From NCBI GenBank assembly GCA_018398575.1, contig JAGTXZ010000005.1:2976001-3040000 (forward strand): DNA of 64,000 nucleotides. The letters are read 5' to 3'. Below, piece after piece: positions 22,641 to 34,216 of the stretch. Source of the stretch: Ampelomyces quisqualis (Eukaryota; Ascomycota; Dothideomycetes; Pleosporales; Phaeosphaeriaceae). Numbering within the stretch: the first letter of the stretch is position 1; every line of letters begins with the position of its first letter. The notes under the pieces were generated by a model, which was given only the letters and a program-made list of their open reading frames with translations, did no database searches and was not told the DNA's origin. Made by a program: the position numbers and the translations under genes.

Positions 22641-24460
22641 GAAAGTAGATATCTATAGGGGGTAAGTAGAGATGTTTAAAACAGGCCTAGAAGGTACGTA
22701 GGTGCCTTCTAATAGCTGTCCCTTAATTAGTAGAGGGCAGGGCAAGATAAGCTTTGTTTAATTAATAACTAGGTAGTCTATTTAACTAGCTCAATCCGTC
22801 CAAAAGTACCCTTTAGGAGACTAACAAGAGATGTTAAACTAAATCAATTAATTAAACATACGTTAGCTTAACTAATGTTTCTAAGTTAAGAGGCGTAGAG
22901 CAGTACAGAGCAGCTTTAGTAAGAGCAAAATAGAAAGAGACATACAGACACTACTATACTTGATTCTCGAGAAGAAACTAGCAGAAAATAGACCTTATCT
23001 CGGACACTTCTGGTCTAGCCTGCAGTAAGAACAATTCGTTGTGTAGGCAGAGGTAGGTTGTGCGAGAAGATTTGGATATCCTCTTCTAACACCTTACCTA
23101 GAAGTTCTACAAACGCGCTATGTTTATAAACTTAGGAGACTGTATTTTCTAAATCAAGGAAAAATAGCTGTGTATCTTCCTAGAGGAGTTATCGTTGCGC
23201 GCAGCTTCTAACGTTTTTCCTTTTATAGGTTAAGAAATATCTATTAAATTCAGCGCAGGTTTGTAAATTGTGCAGAGAAAGGCTAGATATGAATGCATCA
23301 AATGCGTGGAGTTTCTGCGGCTCAGCAAAAAGAAAACGTAGGTGCCTATATTCAGTATTCAGATGACACGCACATAAACACACACACACACACATGTAGT
23401 CTTCCAAAGTTGCGTTTCTAGTCAAAATCGCGAAAGCCGCCTGTTTTCCAGACAAAAAAAGGGAAGCACACACGAACACGACCAAACGACAGGAACATTC
23501 CCGAACCTGGAATGAAAAACAGTTTGTTGATGGAGCCAAGTACCAGGATGGAAGTGGGCGGTGTAGATATACCCGCCCATTCCCCCGTCACTCGCCAAGA
23601 CGTGCGTTGAACCGCAAGGACTTCTCTCGTCACATGTATGTGAAGAATATGGTTTTGGAGAGAGTGAGAGGAAAATCTCATCTGTGTAGTCCTACCCTTT
23701 GCAGCTCTAGATGTACACTGCCCGAACGTGAATTCCTGGGAGAAATACGACACGAATGCTGAAAGCTAAAGGTGTGCTTTGTTTGTGCAGAGGAGTGAAT
23801 CGCGAAGAAACATGTCTTTGGAAGCCTGTGTGTTTTGACAGGGATGGAATGATTGTTGTTGGTGGGAGGAGAAGAAGAGGCGTGTTGGCGAGGATTGTAT
23901 ACTCCATTTCTTGCAGTTTAATCGAGGAGAACATGCACTTTGAAATCTGCCGCAATATCTTCAAGAATATCCGCATATTCCAATCCAATTCAACTTCCTG
24001 CCTAAGTCAAAGTACAGTTGTCTCAGCCGTATTCGTACCATCAACCAAGTCAACCACGAATTCACGGCACACGACCGCACAGAACATTCTTTCGACGAGA
24101 CTCGCAGAGAACAAGATTTTTCATCAACATGGAGAGAGACATCTGCATTTTTTGAATCCATGTACAGTTCATTCTCCGGCCGACACTGGGAGGAAAAAAG
24201 AGGTGCTCATGGGGCTGAGAATATTGAGATTTTTAATCCGGCTTCGAAGGGAAAAGATGAGAAACATAACATGAACGGGCGTTGATATTGATGTGCAGAA
24301 GAGGATCAAAAGATGCTATGGTTCGCAGGTGTGTTTGCAAAAGTCAGGGAAAAGGCGTGTTGAATGAAGACACATTGACGTGAGTAGAATCTGTATTTCA
24401 CCATCTAGTCCATGACTAACCAAATATCTAGACCCAAGGCAGCTCATGTAATAACTCATA
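22641..24460. other. gene-free interval with a (CA)n microsatellite
   Basis: About 22641-23170 is AT-rich and looks like further repeat-derived sequence, without ends I can define. A (CA)n run lies at 23378-23394. The open frames between 23189 and 24274 are short and motif-less. The last few hundred bases are the 3' flank of VPS34. Confidence 0.4.
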
Positions 24461-27245
24461 TCACTTCCGCCAATACGTCTGCACAAACTCATGCGCCCAA
24501 TCAATCACGCCCGCCTTCCAATCACCCATGCTCTCCTCAATCAATCTCTCAAACAATATTTCAGCCTCGCCTTCACTTCGGCCGAGCCACATCCTCTCCC
24601 TGACCTTTTCAACACTGCCCTCCCTTTCAATCTTGATGTCTGGGATGTTGGCGCCTTGCATAAGCGCGAACAGGTTAAGCAACAAATTACTCGACTTGCG
24701 CAACGTGGACCATGCGGTGAATGCGTAAGATTTGAACGCGAGGTAATTAGGGTGTTGGCTGCCGCCCATGCCTTCAATCATCTCACGGCAGAGCTTCATC
24801 TGCGGGGCAAATGGTTTCGGATCGCGTCCGAGAATGTAGCCGAAATCCACATGGAAGAAGCGACCATCTGGTGCAAGCAGTAAGTTGTCTAGATGTCGAT
24901 CGCCAACACCCAGAAGGTATGTGATGACGCAGTAGCCAGCGCAGGACTTGATGTATGTGTCCATTGCTTCTTTGCGGACGCCGAGGGGTGCAGAATCGTC
25001 GGGGTTGTTGGCGCGGAGATAGGCGAGGAGAGAGCCTTTGTGCTTTTGACATGCAGCGGCGATGGACATGGATGGAATGAATTGGAACGCGCCGGCGGAT
25101 GTGGACGTGGCGAGGATGCGGTAGGGTGTGAGTTTGAGGTCGAGATTCTCTTTGCGGAGAAGGCGGTCCATGAGTGTGATGATCTGGATGACGAGCTGAT
25201 CTTGCCGTAGATCGTCTCCTGTCTTGAAAATGATGGGGTACTTGCCATCGGTGTTGGTCTTGAAGTTGAGGACCATGGGAAGCAGAGAGGATTTGAGAAC
25301 ATTGCAGTCTTCGGCGTGGATGCCTGTGATATACACCGAAGGATCGAGGGGTAGTGGCAAGGCATCAAAGTTTGCCAGCTCGTTCTTGGGGTCACTAAGT
25401 GACTTCTTGAGGCGGTCCAGCTTCGTGGCCCGGTCGCCACCGCCAAAGCGAACATCCTTTGAGATCTTTGCAAGGATAGTGAGCAATTCGCCCTGCCGAC
25501 GGAAAGTGTTCCGTGTCTCTACACCAACAGGTGTCTTCTCCAGCTCGACCATGAAGTCGTACTCGACCTTTGCAAATAGATCACGATGCTCAGCTTCTTG
25601 GTCTGTGCTGAAGTCACTGATCTCAACCATGAGGTACCAATGGAAGAAGTTCCCCAACGCGAAGCTGCTGGCGGCACGAGTGACCAAGAATCTTGCTAGC
25701 GATGAGTCGTCGCCTTCACCAGGTGCCTCATACTTCAGGGCTTGTACCAGTTGTAGCAGGTACAGCTGGAGCTCTTCGTCGTCCGCCTTCTTAAGACGTT
25801 CAACAGCATAACTTCGGACGACAGGATGGTCGAAGTGTGGTCCGAGCAGTTCGAGCGCATCATCAACGTCGATATCAGCCCACCTGTCCAGTAAGGGTGC
25901 TGCTTGTCGTGCTTCTCGCGGATTCTTCCAATTGACGCATTTCACAAACTTGGTCAGAGCTCGCTTGTCACGAAGGAGGAAGTATCTGAACTTCCAAATA
26001 TCGTCTCGCTCGTGCGACGTGATCTCTTCGAGCGGTCCCTTTGCCATCAAAAGATTCAGCTTGTCTCGCACATGGACGTTCGGTTTCCTGTCACGATCCA
26101 GCGAGTCTGTCTGCTGGCTACGCATCAGCTCGCGATGCTTGTCCTCGGCGGGATTGACTCTCCGGCCTATCTCGGGATCGTATATCTTGATGAGTCGGCC
26201 TGCATCTGCATCGCCATAGCCGACCCCGTCAACATCAATGTCTGGTCCGAAGGAGACTTCAGGTGGGGGTCGCAATCTCACGTCCCCTTCCACCGGCAGT
26301 CGCATGTCCGACACGGGCGGCGGAGGGTACTCGACATCAGTGAATATGACGGCGTGGTCGAATCGCGGAAACTCAATCTCGAGGTAAAACAGCTCTTGTT
26401 CGTCTCCACCTGCAGCGTCGCCATTTGCCTTGCTCTGGCGGTTCAGGGCGGTTGCTTCGGCTTTCAGGGCTTCATTCCGTATCTTCATCATCTTCTTGTA
26501 CACCAGCCCATCGAGCCAAGAATTCGTAGGCAGGTCGCCCATTTCCTGCTTCTTGAGCAAGTCCTCCAGCCGCTGCATCTCGGCCACTTGCTCGTCTACC
26601 GTGTCTTCTGTGGCCTGTGCTTTCCGACTCTTCCGCGCCTGTGCTATCACCCACGGCGTCGTGGAGTCGGTCAAGCCATCTGCAGCCTTGAAGCGATGCA
26701 TCCGGCATCGTTGCCGCCCTTTCTGCAAGACATAGTCCTTGTCGAAGAGGGGGATGGTGGTGCCGCCAAAAGGGACTGAATGCAGGTTCGAGTCGTTGTC
26801 TTCTGCGGGCGACAGGTCCCACACCGTGATGGCGAGCTGGGCGGATGCGGGGAGGTTGGCGTAGGTGACGGGCAGCTGCAGCCATTCGTTCCATATGCGC
26901 GCCTTCTTGAACGCCTTGTAGGCGGTCTGCACGGGCACTGTGAGGGGCTTGCTGTCTGCCCATATCTGCGCGGTGACGTAGAGCTCAAAGGCGGGGCTAC
27001 TGCCGCATCAGTACAGCTTGGCGTGCCTGGCAGACCTGACTGGGACTCACTTGGTGATGGAGGCCCGGTGTCTCAGATGCGGGTGCCGCAGCAGCACCGA
27101 GTATGGGACGGGCTTTTGGTTGCCGTCTAGGCGGTCTCTGCCAGAGTCAGAGCTGCGGGCCACACGGCATTTGGAGTGTGTACATTTTGACGTGCACCGC
27201 CAGCGCCTTCAGGTCCAGCGACGTCGCAAAGTTGAAGGCTTCCAT
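24461..27245 (-). CDS. vps34: class III phosphatidylinositol 3-kinase Vps34
   Basis: Minus-strand exons 27245-27184, 27137-27051 and 26999-24461 give 895 residues, the usual size. The short first exons are chosen because MEAFNFATS, then a YVTAQIWADSKPL C2 strand, fit fungal Vps34 N-termini and both GT-AG introns keep frame. Order: C2 domain (about 30-300, with an acidic insert), PIK helical domain (about 340-530; KFRYFLLRDKRALTKFVKCVNW, ALELLG), kinase domain (about 590-895). Key motifs are intact: GDDLRQDQL, catalytic GVGDRHLDNLLL, activation-loop start FHVDFGYILGRDPKP, and an aromatic C-terminus (VQTYWRK). The enzyme makes PI3P on endosomes and autophagosomes in complex with Vps15, Atg6/Vps30 and Atg14 or Vps38. 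Divergent from NSE4. Confidence 0.95.
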
Positions 27246-27608
27246 GGTGGGCGGTGGGCGGTGGGCATGGTGTGGGATCTGGCCATCGACAAGACTCTAC
27301 CAGCACAGGCCCATGTCTTGGCCGAACTAGTCACGCGGGGCGAGTGAAGGAGGCCGAGAGACTGCGACGCCTGACAGCGGACACGGCAGGGGTACGCGGG
27401 AGAACGTGGTCACGTGAGCGCGGCGCTTGGCTGACCATTCCGCGCTTCCCGTCGCGCTTGCCTCAGCCCTAGTCGCGCTAGTGCTAGCAACAACGGCGGG
27501 GGGCAGCCGCGTCTCACCAACATCCCACCTCCCCCCCTCCCCCCCCGCATCTAAACATCGCTTGCTCCCTGCACTTTCGTTTGTTTGCCCGCGCTCGCAA
27601 CGTCCGAC
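27246..27608. promoter_or_regulatory. shared divergent promoter of VPS34 and NSE4
   Basis: The 363 bp between the two start codons must carry both promoters. Near 27525-27547 lies a C-rich tract (runs of 3, 7 and 8 C, plus C-rich flanks), so the minus strand is G-rich. No TATA box stands out. Confidence 0.6.
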
Positions 27609-29259
27609 ATGGCGCGTCTCAACACGCACCCCTCTGCCACGCCGCAGCCGACGCGCTCGTCCACTGTCGACTCCCTCTATCGCGACCCGTCAGTGGCCCC
27701 ACGGAACAACAGCAATGCGCGAGCCTCGTCCTACTCTGTGCTCAGCCCCTCCGCTTCTGTGAGCTCCAACAAGGAGAACGACGAGCCAAACACACGCGAA
27801 AGCACGCCGCGGCCATCAAAGAGGGGCTTGCGCGGCGCGTCGGCCAGAATGCCCACGCCGGATTCGGGCTCCACGCCGGCAGCAAACGGCAACAAGCGGC
27901 GGCGAACAGGCAGATACAGCCTGGGCCATGTCGGCATCCACGAAGACGCGCCCGAGGAGGATGAGGACGATGAACTTGCAGGCGACGACGGGGTCGAAGA
28001 GACGGAAACCACAACCGCCCAGCCCGAGGAGGAAGAGCAAGGGTATTCGCGCTTCTACGACCCCAACCAAGACCCCGAGAAGAGGAGACAACTACGTGCG
28101 ACACTGCGCGATCATCAGCGCATGGTGGATGGTAAGTGTGGCTCATCGCTCAAATCGTATCGACGACGCTGAAGGCTTGTGCAGAAAACCGCGATGAGAT
28201 GGTCAAGCACAATGAGCTCCTCATGAACGCGCTCAGAAAGCAGGACAGCATCTTTGGCAAGGTGCGACAAACGGCGGATGCCGCGATAGATTCACGCTTC
28301 CTCGTGAATGCTAGTGAGCTGGCCGGAAAGAAGCTGAACAGCAGTCTACAAGGCAATGCCGGCGTGGGCATAGACCTCGACCAATTTGTGTCAAAGTGCA
28401 TCTTCTTCATGAAGTCCGGCGGCCATGTTGCCGAAGATGAGGACGCGCCAGCCGTGCCTGTGCCGGAAGACGACGAGGATGAGGCGGGCGACGATGGGCT
28501 GGACTGGGCGCTTCTTGGCAGACAGGCGGCCTTCCCATGCAACAGACGGCCGCCAACCATGAGCTTCCTCCTAGGCCCTCTTTCGGTGCAAAAGCGGGTG
28601 CGGGCCACACAACGCAGGGCACCATCCCAACGGCAACCGGTAGGTCCCGCCACGCGACCGCAGGAGATCCGTGAGGGTGATATCCAGCCATCGGAGAACG
28701 GGAACCTGTCCAATCTTGTCAAGGGCATCAACAGACGTCTACGGAGCCACATCGAGAGTGCTCAAGACCTGGTGAGCGCGGAAATGGACATCGCCGAAGA
28801 TGAAGAGCGAACCGAAGCTGAACTGATGGCCGAAGCAGCCCCTGCATTACGGAGGCACAGAGCAGCACTCGCTCCGAGTGAAGAGCTTGCTGTCAGTTTG
28901 TTCGATTTTGCAATAAATCCACGCGACTTTGGGCAGACTGTAGAGAACCTCTTCTACATCAGCTTCCTTGTTCGAGAGGGTAATGCCAAGATTATGAAAG
29001 ATGAAGATGGCCTGCCGTTACTGAGTAAGTCTACCAGCACACTTGACACCACCCTCGCTAACGCGCAACAGTGCCGGCACAAGCCCATGAAGTTGCCGAG
29101 CAGCGAGAAAATAACGTTCAAAAGCATCAGGCTGTCCTCAGTATCGACTACACAACGTGGAAGATGTTCGTCCAGGCGTTTGACATCACGGAACCACTCA
29201 TACCACATCGCGAGCAAGAAGAAGCCAACGTCGCGCCGGGCGGGTGGTATGCTGGCTGA
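27609..29259 (+). CDS. nse4: Nse4, kleisin subunit of the Smc5-Smc6 complex
   Basis: Exons 27609-28131, 28185-29024 and 29072-29259 give 516 residues. Both introns (53 and 47 bp) restore the frame exactly. The first 150 residues are disordered and Ser/Pro/acidic. The conserved core begins at FYDPNQDPEKRRQLRATLRD and runs through the Nse3-binding segment (NELLMNALRKQDSIFGKVRQTADAAIDSRFLV), and ends in the Nse4 C-terminal domain (SLFDFAINPRDFGQTVENLFYISFLVREG and EPLIPHREQ). Nse4 bridges the Smc5 and Smc6 heads with Nse1 and Nse3 and is needed for replication-fork and recombination repair. Length is somewhat above yeast Nse4, mainly through the N-terminal tail and a Gly/Arg-poor linker around residue 310. 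Confidence 0.93.
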
Positions 29260-32200
29260 GCTGTCCCTCGCCACCAATACCTACTGTCAATTTGTACCGA
29301 TATCATGTTGTCACTTTTCGAATATTCCCAGGGTCCTCGACGCTCTTGCACTCTTTGTACGATACGGCATGGTTTCTCCGGATTTTGCCGATAGACCTTC
29401 ACGCATTTTCTTTGGCCTCAGGCTCATTCTACGTCTTCGGCCAGAACAGCCGTGGTTTTACTGTTGGGCCGTGCATGCAGGTGCACCATTTCTCGTCGCT
29501 ACGTAATTCTGTCATATTAGTTCCTTCATACCCAAGATCTTTTCTTCTACTATATCATTGTCCAGGCCTCGGTTTTGCCTAGATAGACGCAGGGGGGTTG
29601 AGTGTCATGGTATCAACCAAGTGTTGCTTCCTTTATCGCTACATTACTCGGGTGTCATCTTACATAGTCAACGACGATGGCAGTCATCACCATTCATCTG
29701 TCACAGCTAACTATCCGATACGATGTTGACATTATTTCTCGCACGCATGTCTATTGACACAAACTCGACATCCCAAGAACGACACTGAACAATCGCGAAA
29801 AAAACAGCCCTGCAAATCACAAAACAAAACGCACTTTCCGTTTTTCTACATCCACACAGCAGCACCCTTTCCCCAATCATGTATCCGCCTTACTTCAGTT
29901 TCCACACAATTAAAAAAGCTTCCACGCCGTTCACCGAGTATCCATTTCGCTATCTTCTCTATACAATGGCCGGAGCTAGTCTATGCTTTGACACGGATAA
30001 TCTCGACACGAAGAAAGGCGTAGTATACTACAGTGTCTTTTCAAAGGAAGCGTGGCCCGCACGTATTAGCTAGCGTGTTCTGCTTTTGACACACTCGAGA
30101 CAATCACTAGGAAACGCGTGCTAAGAAAGAAGAGTTGGAGCGAGAAAGGAAAAAAAAAGTGGTAAAACGTATCCCGGCTGATCGGGGGGGCTACGCAGAC
30201 GTGTTTCGTAGCCGGTTGCAACTTGCTTTTGCCGTTGAATTTGCCATGGCCTTGTTTGGGAATTTTTTTGGGGGGGGAAAGGGGGGGGATGTGCTGGGAT
30301 TCGGAATGGAACTTGTGCATGACGAGCGTAGAGACGCACGTGTACGAGCGAGCTGCGATTTATTCATGGAGAAGGGGAGATGTTTGTGTGTGCGTGAGAT
30401 GTTTGTGTGTGTGTCTGTGAAGAAAGGAGACTTGGAGGAAAGGGAGGTAGATTTGCATTGATATACACCGTCCACTAGGCCAACGAGGGAAAGCAGACAT
30501 GAGGCGGTAAAGATGGGCGGACGGTGAGTGCATTTTGTAAGCGGGGCACGCGCACTCATCCCAAAAGAGGCCTTGCCATTCTTTATGTTAAAGATCCCAA
30601 GATGTTTGTGTGGAAAAGAAGAGCCTAGGAGAAGAAGGAGTGGCTTATACATATGTCACAAACCCAGCCAACTTTTGAACTAGCTAGGAGAGGTTCCTGC
30701 TCTGTCTCAGCGTTCTTCTCACGTGGCCGGCCAACGTAGACTTGAGTAATTCCCTTTTGGTAGAAGTTCATGGGACAAATGATTGTGTTGTTTGATAAGA
30801 GCCAACCAAACGTATAGCAATTTAAACACGTGTTGAAAATGGAACGAGCACACCTATCGGAAAGCTCCTCAGTTTCGCTATGGAGATAAGAGCTCTGCAT
30901 GCAAGAGAAAATCTCAAGGGAGAAACAACGCTTTACATGTGTCGCAAACCATGTGGAGGCGGACGTGTCCAGTGAAAGTTATTTTTTGGAACGAAGCTTA
31001 GAAATGGACCAGGCAAAGAACCGGTTGGAAAAATGAAACGTATAGTTAGAGAGAGAGACAATCTCAGTCATAGAGTCATACTTCATTTGAAAAATGCACT
31101 CGCAGCATAGTGCATGAAAGGTGGAGGAGAAGAAGGCAAGAGCGAATGGGGTGTTCAATTTAGGCTCTCTGCCAAAGGGGTGAGGTACAAATCATTGAAA
31201 TCAAAGTGCTGTTGCGAAAGGTTTCCCCAATGCCACAACACGTAAGAAGATGAAGGACACTTCGCGTCTTCTTGAACCTATTGTCTGAGAGGGGCGCCAA
31301 ATTTCGAAAGAATTGAATCGCATAGTGAGGATCAAGAAGTCCAAAGCAATAAATCCATATGGTCGAGGCATTTATCAATAATATGCCCGAGTCGGCAGTA
31401 GGTCATGTGGTTGGCCAAAATCAATCTGGATAGCACGGAGTCAGAGATGCAGAAATGGGACTGGGATAAGGAAAGCACATCCCAAGGCTTTTGCGAGATT
31501 TACATGCAGCTGACTGGACATGGATTCTCTTCTTGTTTCGTGGAAGACGCGAACGCGTAGGATAGTAGAAGCTACCCAGACGCAGAGAAGAGCAGGAGGA
31601 GGATTTCGCCGGCCGAGAAACACTTGAAAGAGTGCGAGATTAAGTGAGAGAATTATTCGGCATCATTCGATCAAGGAAGCCAGCTTATGTAAGGGTGAAA
31701 TATCCAGTATGGGGTCCTCAGCGCCAGCAATGTGCGGAGCAGACTTCGTTTGGTTAGATGACGACCTTTTGAGACGGCCGTTATCTGTGTGTTATCGTAC
31801 ATTAGTGATAGTCGAAGTTTGAGCCTTTCTACTAGATTCGATTGTGACTGAGAACATTGCGTATGTCGATTGCTGGAGCTAAGAGGTTCGTCTCAAGTGG
31901 GGCCGAGGCCGCTGACGTCATGAGCGCCAGCCAAGGTGCCAGTTCATTGAAGCCAAAAATGCTTCCAACGACTCCGCATGGCGCTGACAACGAATGAGTT
32001 TCCTAGTAATCCTGGTGAAGGGACTCAGCTGCGTGCGTCACTATGATAGCCACACGAAAGTTGCTCGAGCACATCAGCAGTTCCGCTTCAGACCTTCCTT
32101 GTTGGGAAGTACAAGCGGTGAGAACTAAGCCTCATACTGCAGGTGCTTGTGCCAGACAAGCTTTGCTCGGCGAAAGTCTTGATCTATCTCGTAGTGACCG

Positions 32201-32295
32201 AGCCGAGGAGACCTAAGGATGATGGGAGCTGCAAATAAAGCCGCTTCAGCACCCACTTGCTGTACGCGTGTTCACCGCAAGCATCGCCAACCAAC
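29260..32295. other. 3-kb gene-free interval with a G-tract
   Basis: I find no gene with motifs or coherent splicing in 29260-32295, only short open frames on both strands. At 30270-30288 two runs of eight G are separated by AAA, a potential G-quadruplex, and GT-rich sequence follows at about 30378-30418. Base composition looks ordinary for the genome and not RIP-like. The last few hundred bases are the promoter side of the sedolisin gene. Confidence 0.4.
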
Positions 32296-34216
32296 ATGCT
32301 CGGATCTTCAATTCTGCTGGCGGCCGCGGTGTTCGCATCGGAACTTTTGGCCACACCTATCGTGCGCTCGTCGTATGCAGTCAAAGAGACTCATTATGTT
32401 CCGCGCAGGTGGATCCGGAAGGGACGCGCCCCCAAGAATCAGATGCTCGCCCTTCAGATTGGTGTAAAACAGGGCGATTTCAATGAACTGGAGCGCAATC
32501 TGTACGAGGGTAAGCTATGTCACATGCGCAACTTGTCAGTCAATACTGAATTCCTTCGTAGTATCCGACCCCTCTCACTCTCGTTATGGCCAGCACCTGA
32601 GTCACGAGGAGGTAAATGCGCTTGTTGCACCCAAGGATGAGGCGCTGGTTCTGGTGCACGAATGGCTGCTGTCTAGTGGGGTCAACAACTTCGTCTACAG
32701 CCCTTCCAAGGATTGGATCAATATTCGAATTAGCGTTGATGAAGCTGAAAAGCTGCTTGCAACCGAGTACTCAATCTACGCCCACGAGGATGGAACCGAG
32801 ATGGCGCGTACAACAAAATGGTCGCTTCCTAGTCATCTGCACAAGCACATTGACACAGTACAGCCAACGACCTCTTTTATGCGGACTGGGGGGCACTCAA
32901 GCTTTGTTGATCCCAAGCCATTGAATCTTTCGGAAATCTATCAGCCTCCCGGCTATGTACCACCCACGGATCCAGTCATTGCTGCTGCCTGTTCCATCAA
33001 CGGAACGACACCAACATGCTTCAAGACGCTCTACAAGACGCTTGGTTACGAGCAAAAATCCCATGGTGAAAACCAGATTGGCTTCAACAACTTTCTCGGC
33101 GAGGTTCCTATTCGGCCAGACGCCAAGATCTTCCTTGATAAGTATGCGCCTAGCGCCTCTAAGAGTGCCTATGAGTATAAATTTGTGAGCATTGATGGCG
33201 GCCCTCAACAAGATAATGGCTCCAGCCCTGCTCAGCTTGCAAAAGGTACCAACAAGGAGGCCAACCTTGACGTTCAAACCATCCTTGGGATGACATATCC
33301 TATGCCCGTCACGGCATTCACCACCGGAGGCCGGCCTCCCCAGATCCCTGACGCCGCTGCTGGTGATCCACCTGGCAACGAGCCCTACCTCGTCTGGGTC
33401 AACCACATTTTGGCCCAAAAAGCACTCCCTCAAGTCATCAGCACTTCCTATGGAGACGATGAACAAACTGTCCCAATTGAGTACGCTAAGCGTGTATGCT
33501 CTTCCTTTGCCCAGCTAGGTGCGCGTGGCATCAGTCTACTCTTCTCATCTGGCGATGGTGGAGCCGGCAATGCCGCAGGTCAAAACGCCAAAGAGTGTAT
33601 ATCCAACGACGGAAAGAACACTACAAAATTCTTGCCATCATTCCCCGCCGGATGCCCATTCGTGACCACAGTTGGCGCAACACAAGGTTTCCAACTCGAA
33701 GTCGCCGCGTACCGACCAGCGAAGAGTCTCGGACCAGATGGCACATTGCACGGCTACTACGCATCTGGAAGTGGATTCAGCGAGTACTTCTCTCGACCCA
33801 AGTACCAAGAAGACGCCGTCAAGTCGTACCTCCACAAGGTTGGAGACTTGCACAAGGGTCTTTTCAACACTGCTGGTCGCGGCTACCCTGATCTCTCGGC
33901 GCAAGGCTTGTACTTCCAGTTCGTATGGAACTCGACGAACAGCGTCATCAGCGGTACTTCTGCTTCATCGCCGCTGATGGCGTCCATCCTCGCGCTTGTC
34001 AATGATGCGCTTATTGCATCAGGCAAGCCTGCGCTGGGATTTTTGAACCCATGGTTGTACAAGAAGGGATACAAGGGCTTCACAGATATCTTGGAGGGAG
34101 GGAATGGTGGATGTAATACTACTGGTTTCCCGGTGACGAAGGATTGGGATGCGGTAACTGGTTGGGGAACACCGATCTTCCCGGAGATTGTGAAGCTGGC
34201 TGGTGCGAGGATTTAG
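32296..34216 (+). CDS. secreted sedolisin, tripeptidyl-peptidase type (S53)
   Basis: Exons 32296-32509 and 32562-34216 give 622 residues. An N-terminal hydrophobic stretch (SSILLAAAVFASELLA) is the signal peptide. The pro-kumamolisin activation domain follows (about 40-200; HSRYGQHLSHEEVNALV, TEYSIYAHEDG), then the S53 catalytic domain. The Glu and Asp of the catalytic triad are in EANLDVQTI (about 304 and 308), the oxyanion Asp in SSGDGGAGN, the catalytic Ser in SGTSASSP (about 537), and the C-terminal calcium site in DILEGGNGGC to DWDAVTGWGTP. Sedolisins cut tripeptides from N-termini at acid pH and serve extracellular protein digestion in fungi. It stands alone between two gene-free stretches. 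Function is inferred from intact motifs. Confidence 0.93.

Noticed and set aside
25904..26779. 291-codon plus-strand open frame inside VPS34
   Set aside because: Antisense shadow of a conserved coding exon with intact kinase motifs.
30191..30652. 153-codon minus-strand open frame
   Set aside because: No start context, motif or splice partner, and it spans the G8 tract as poly-proline; probably chance.
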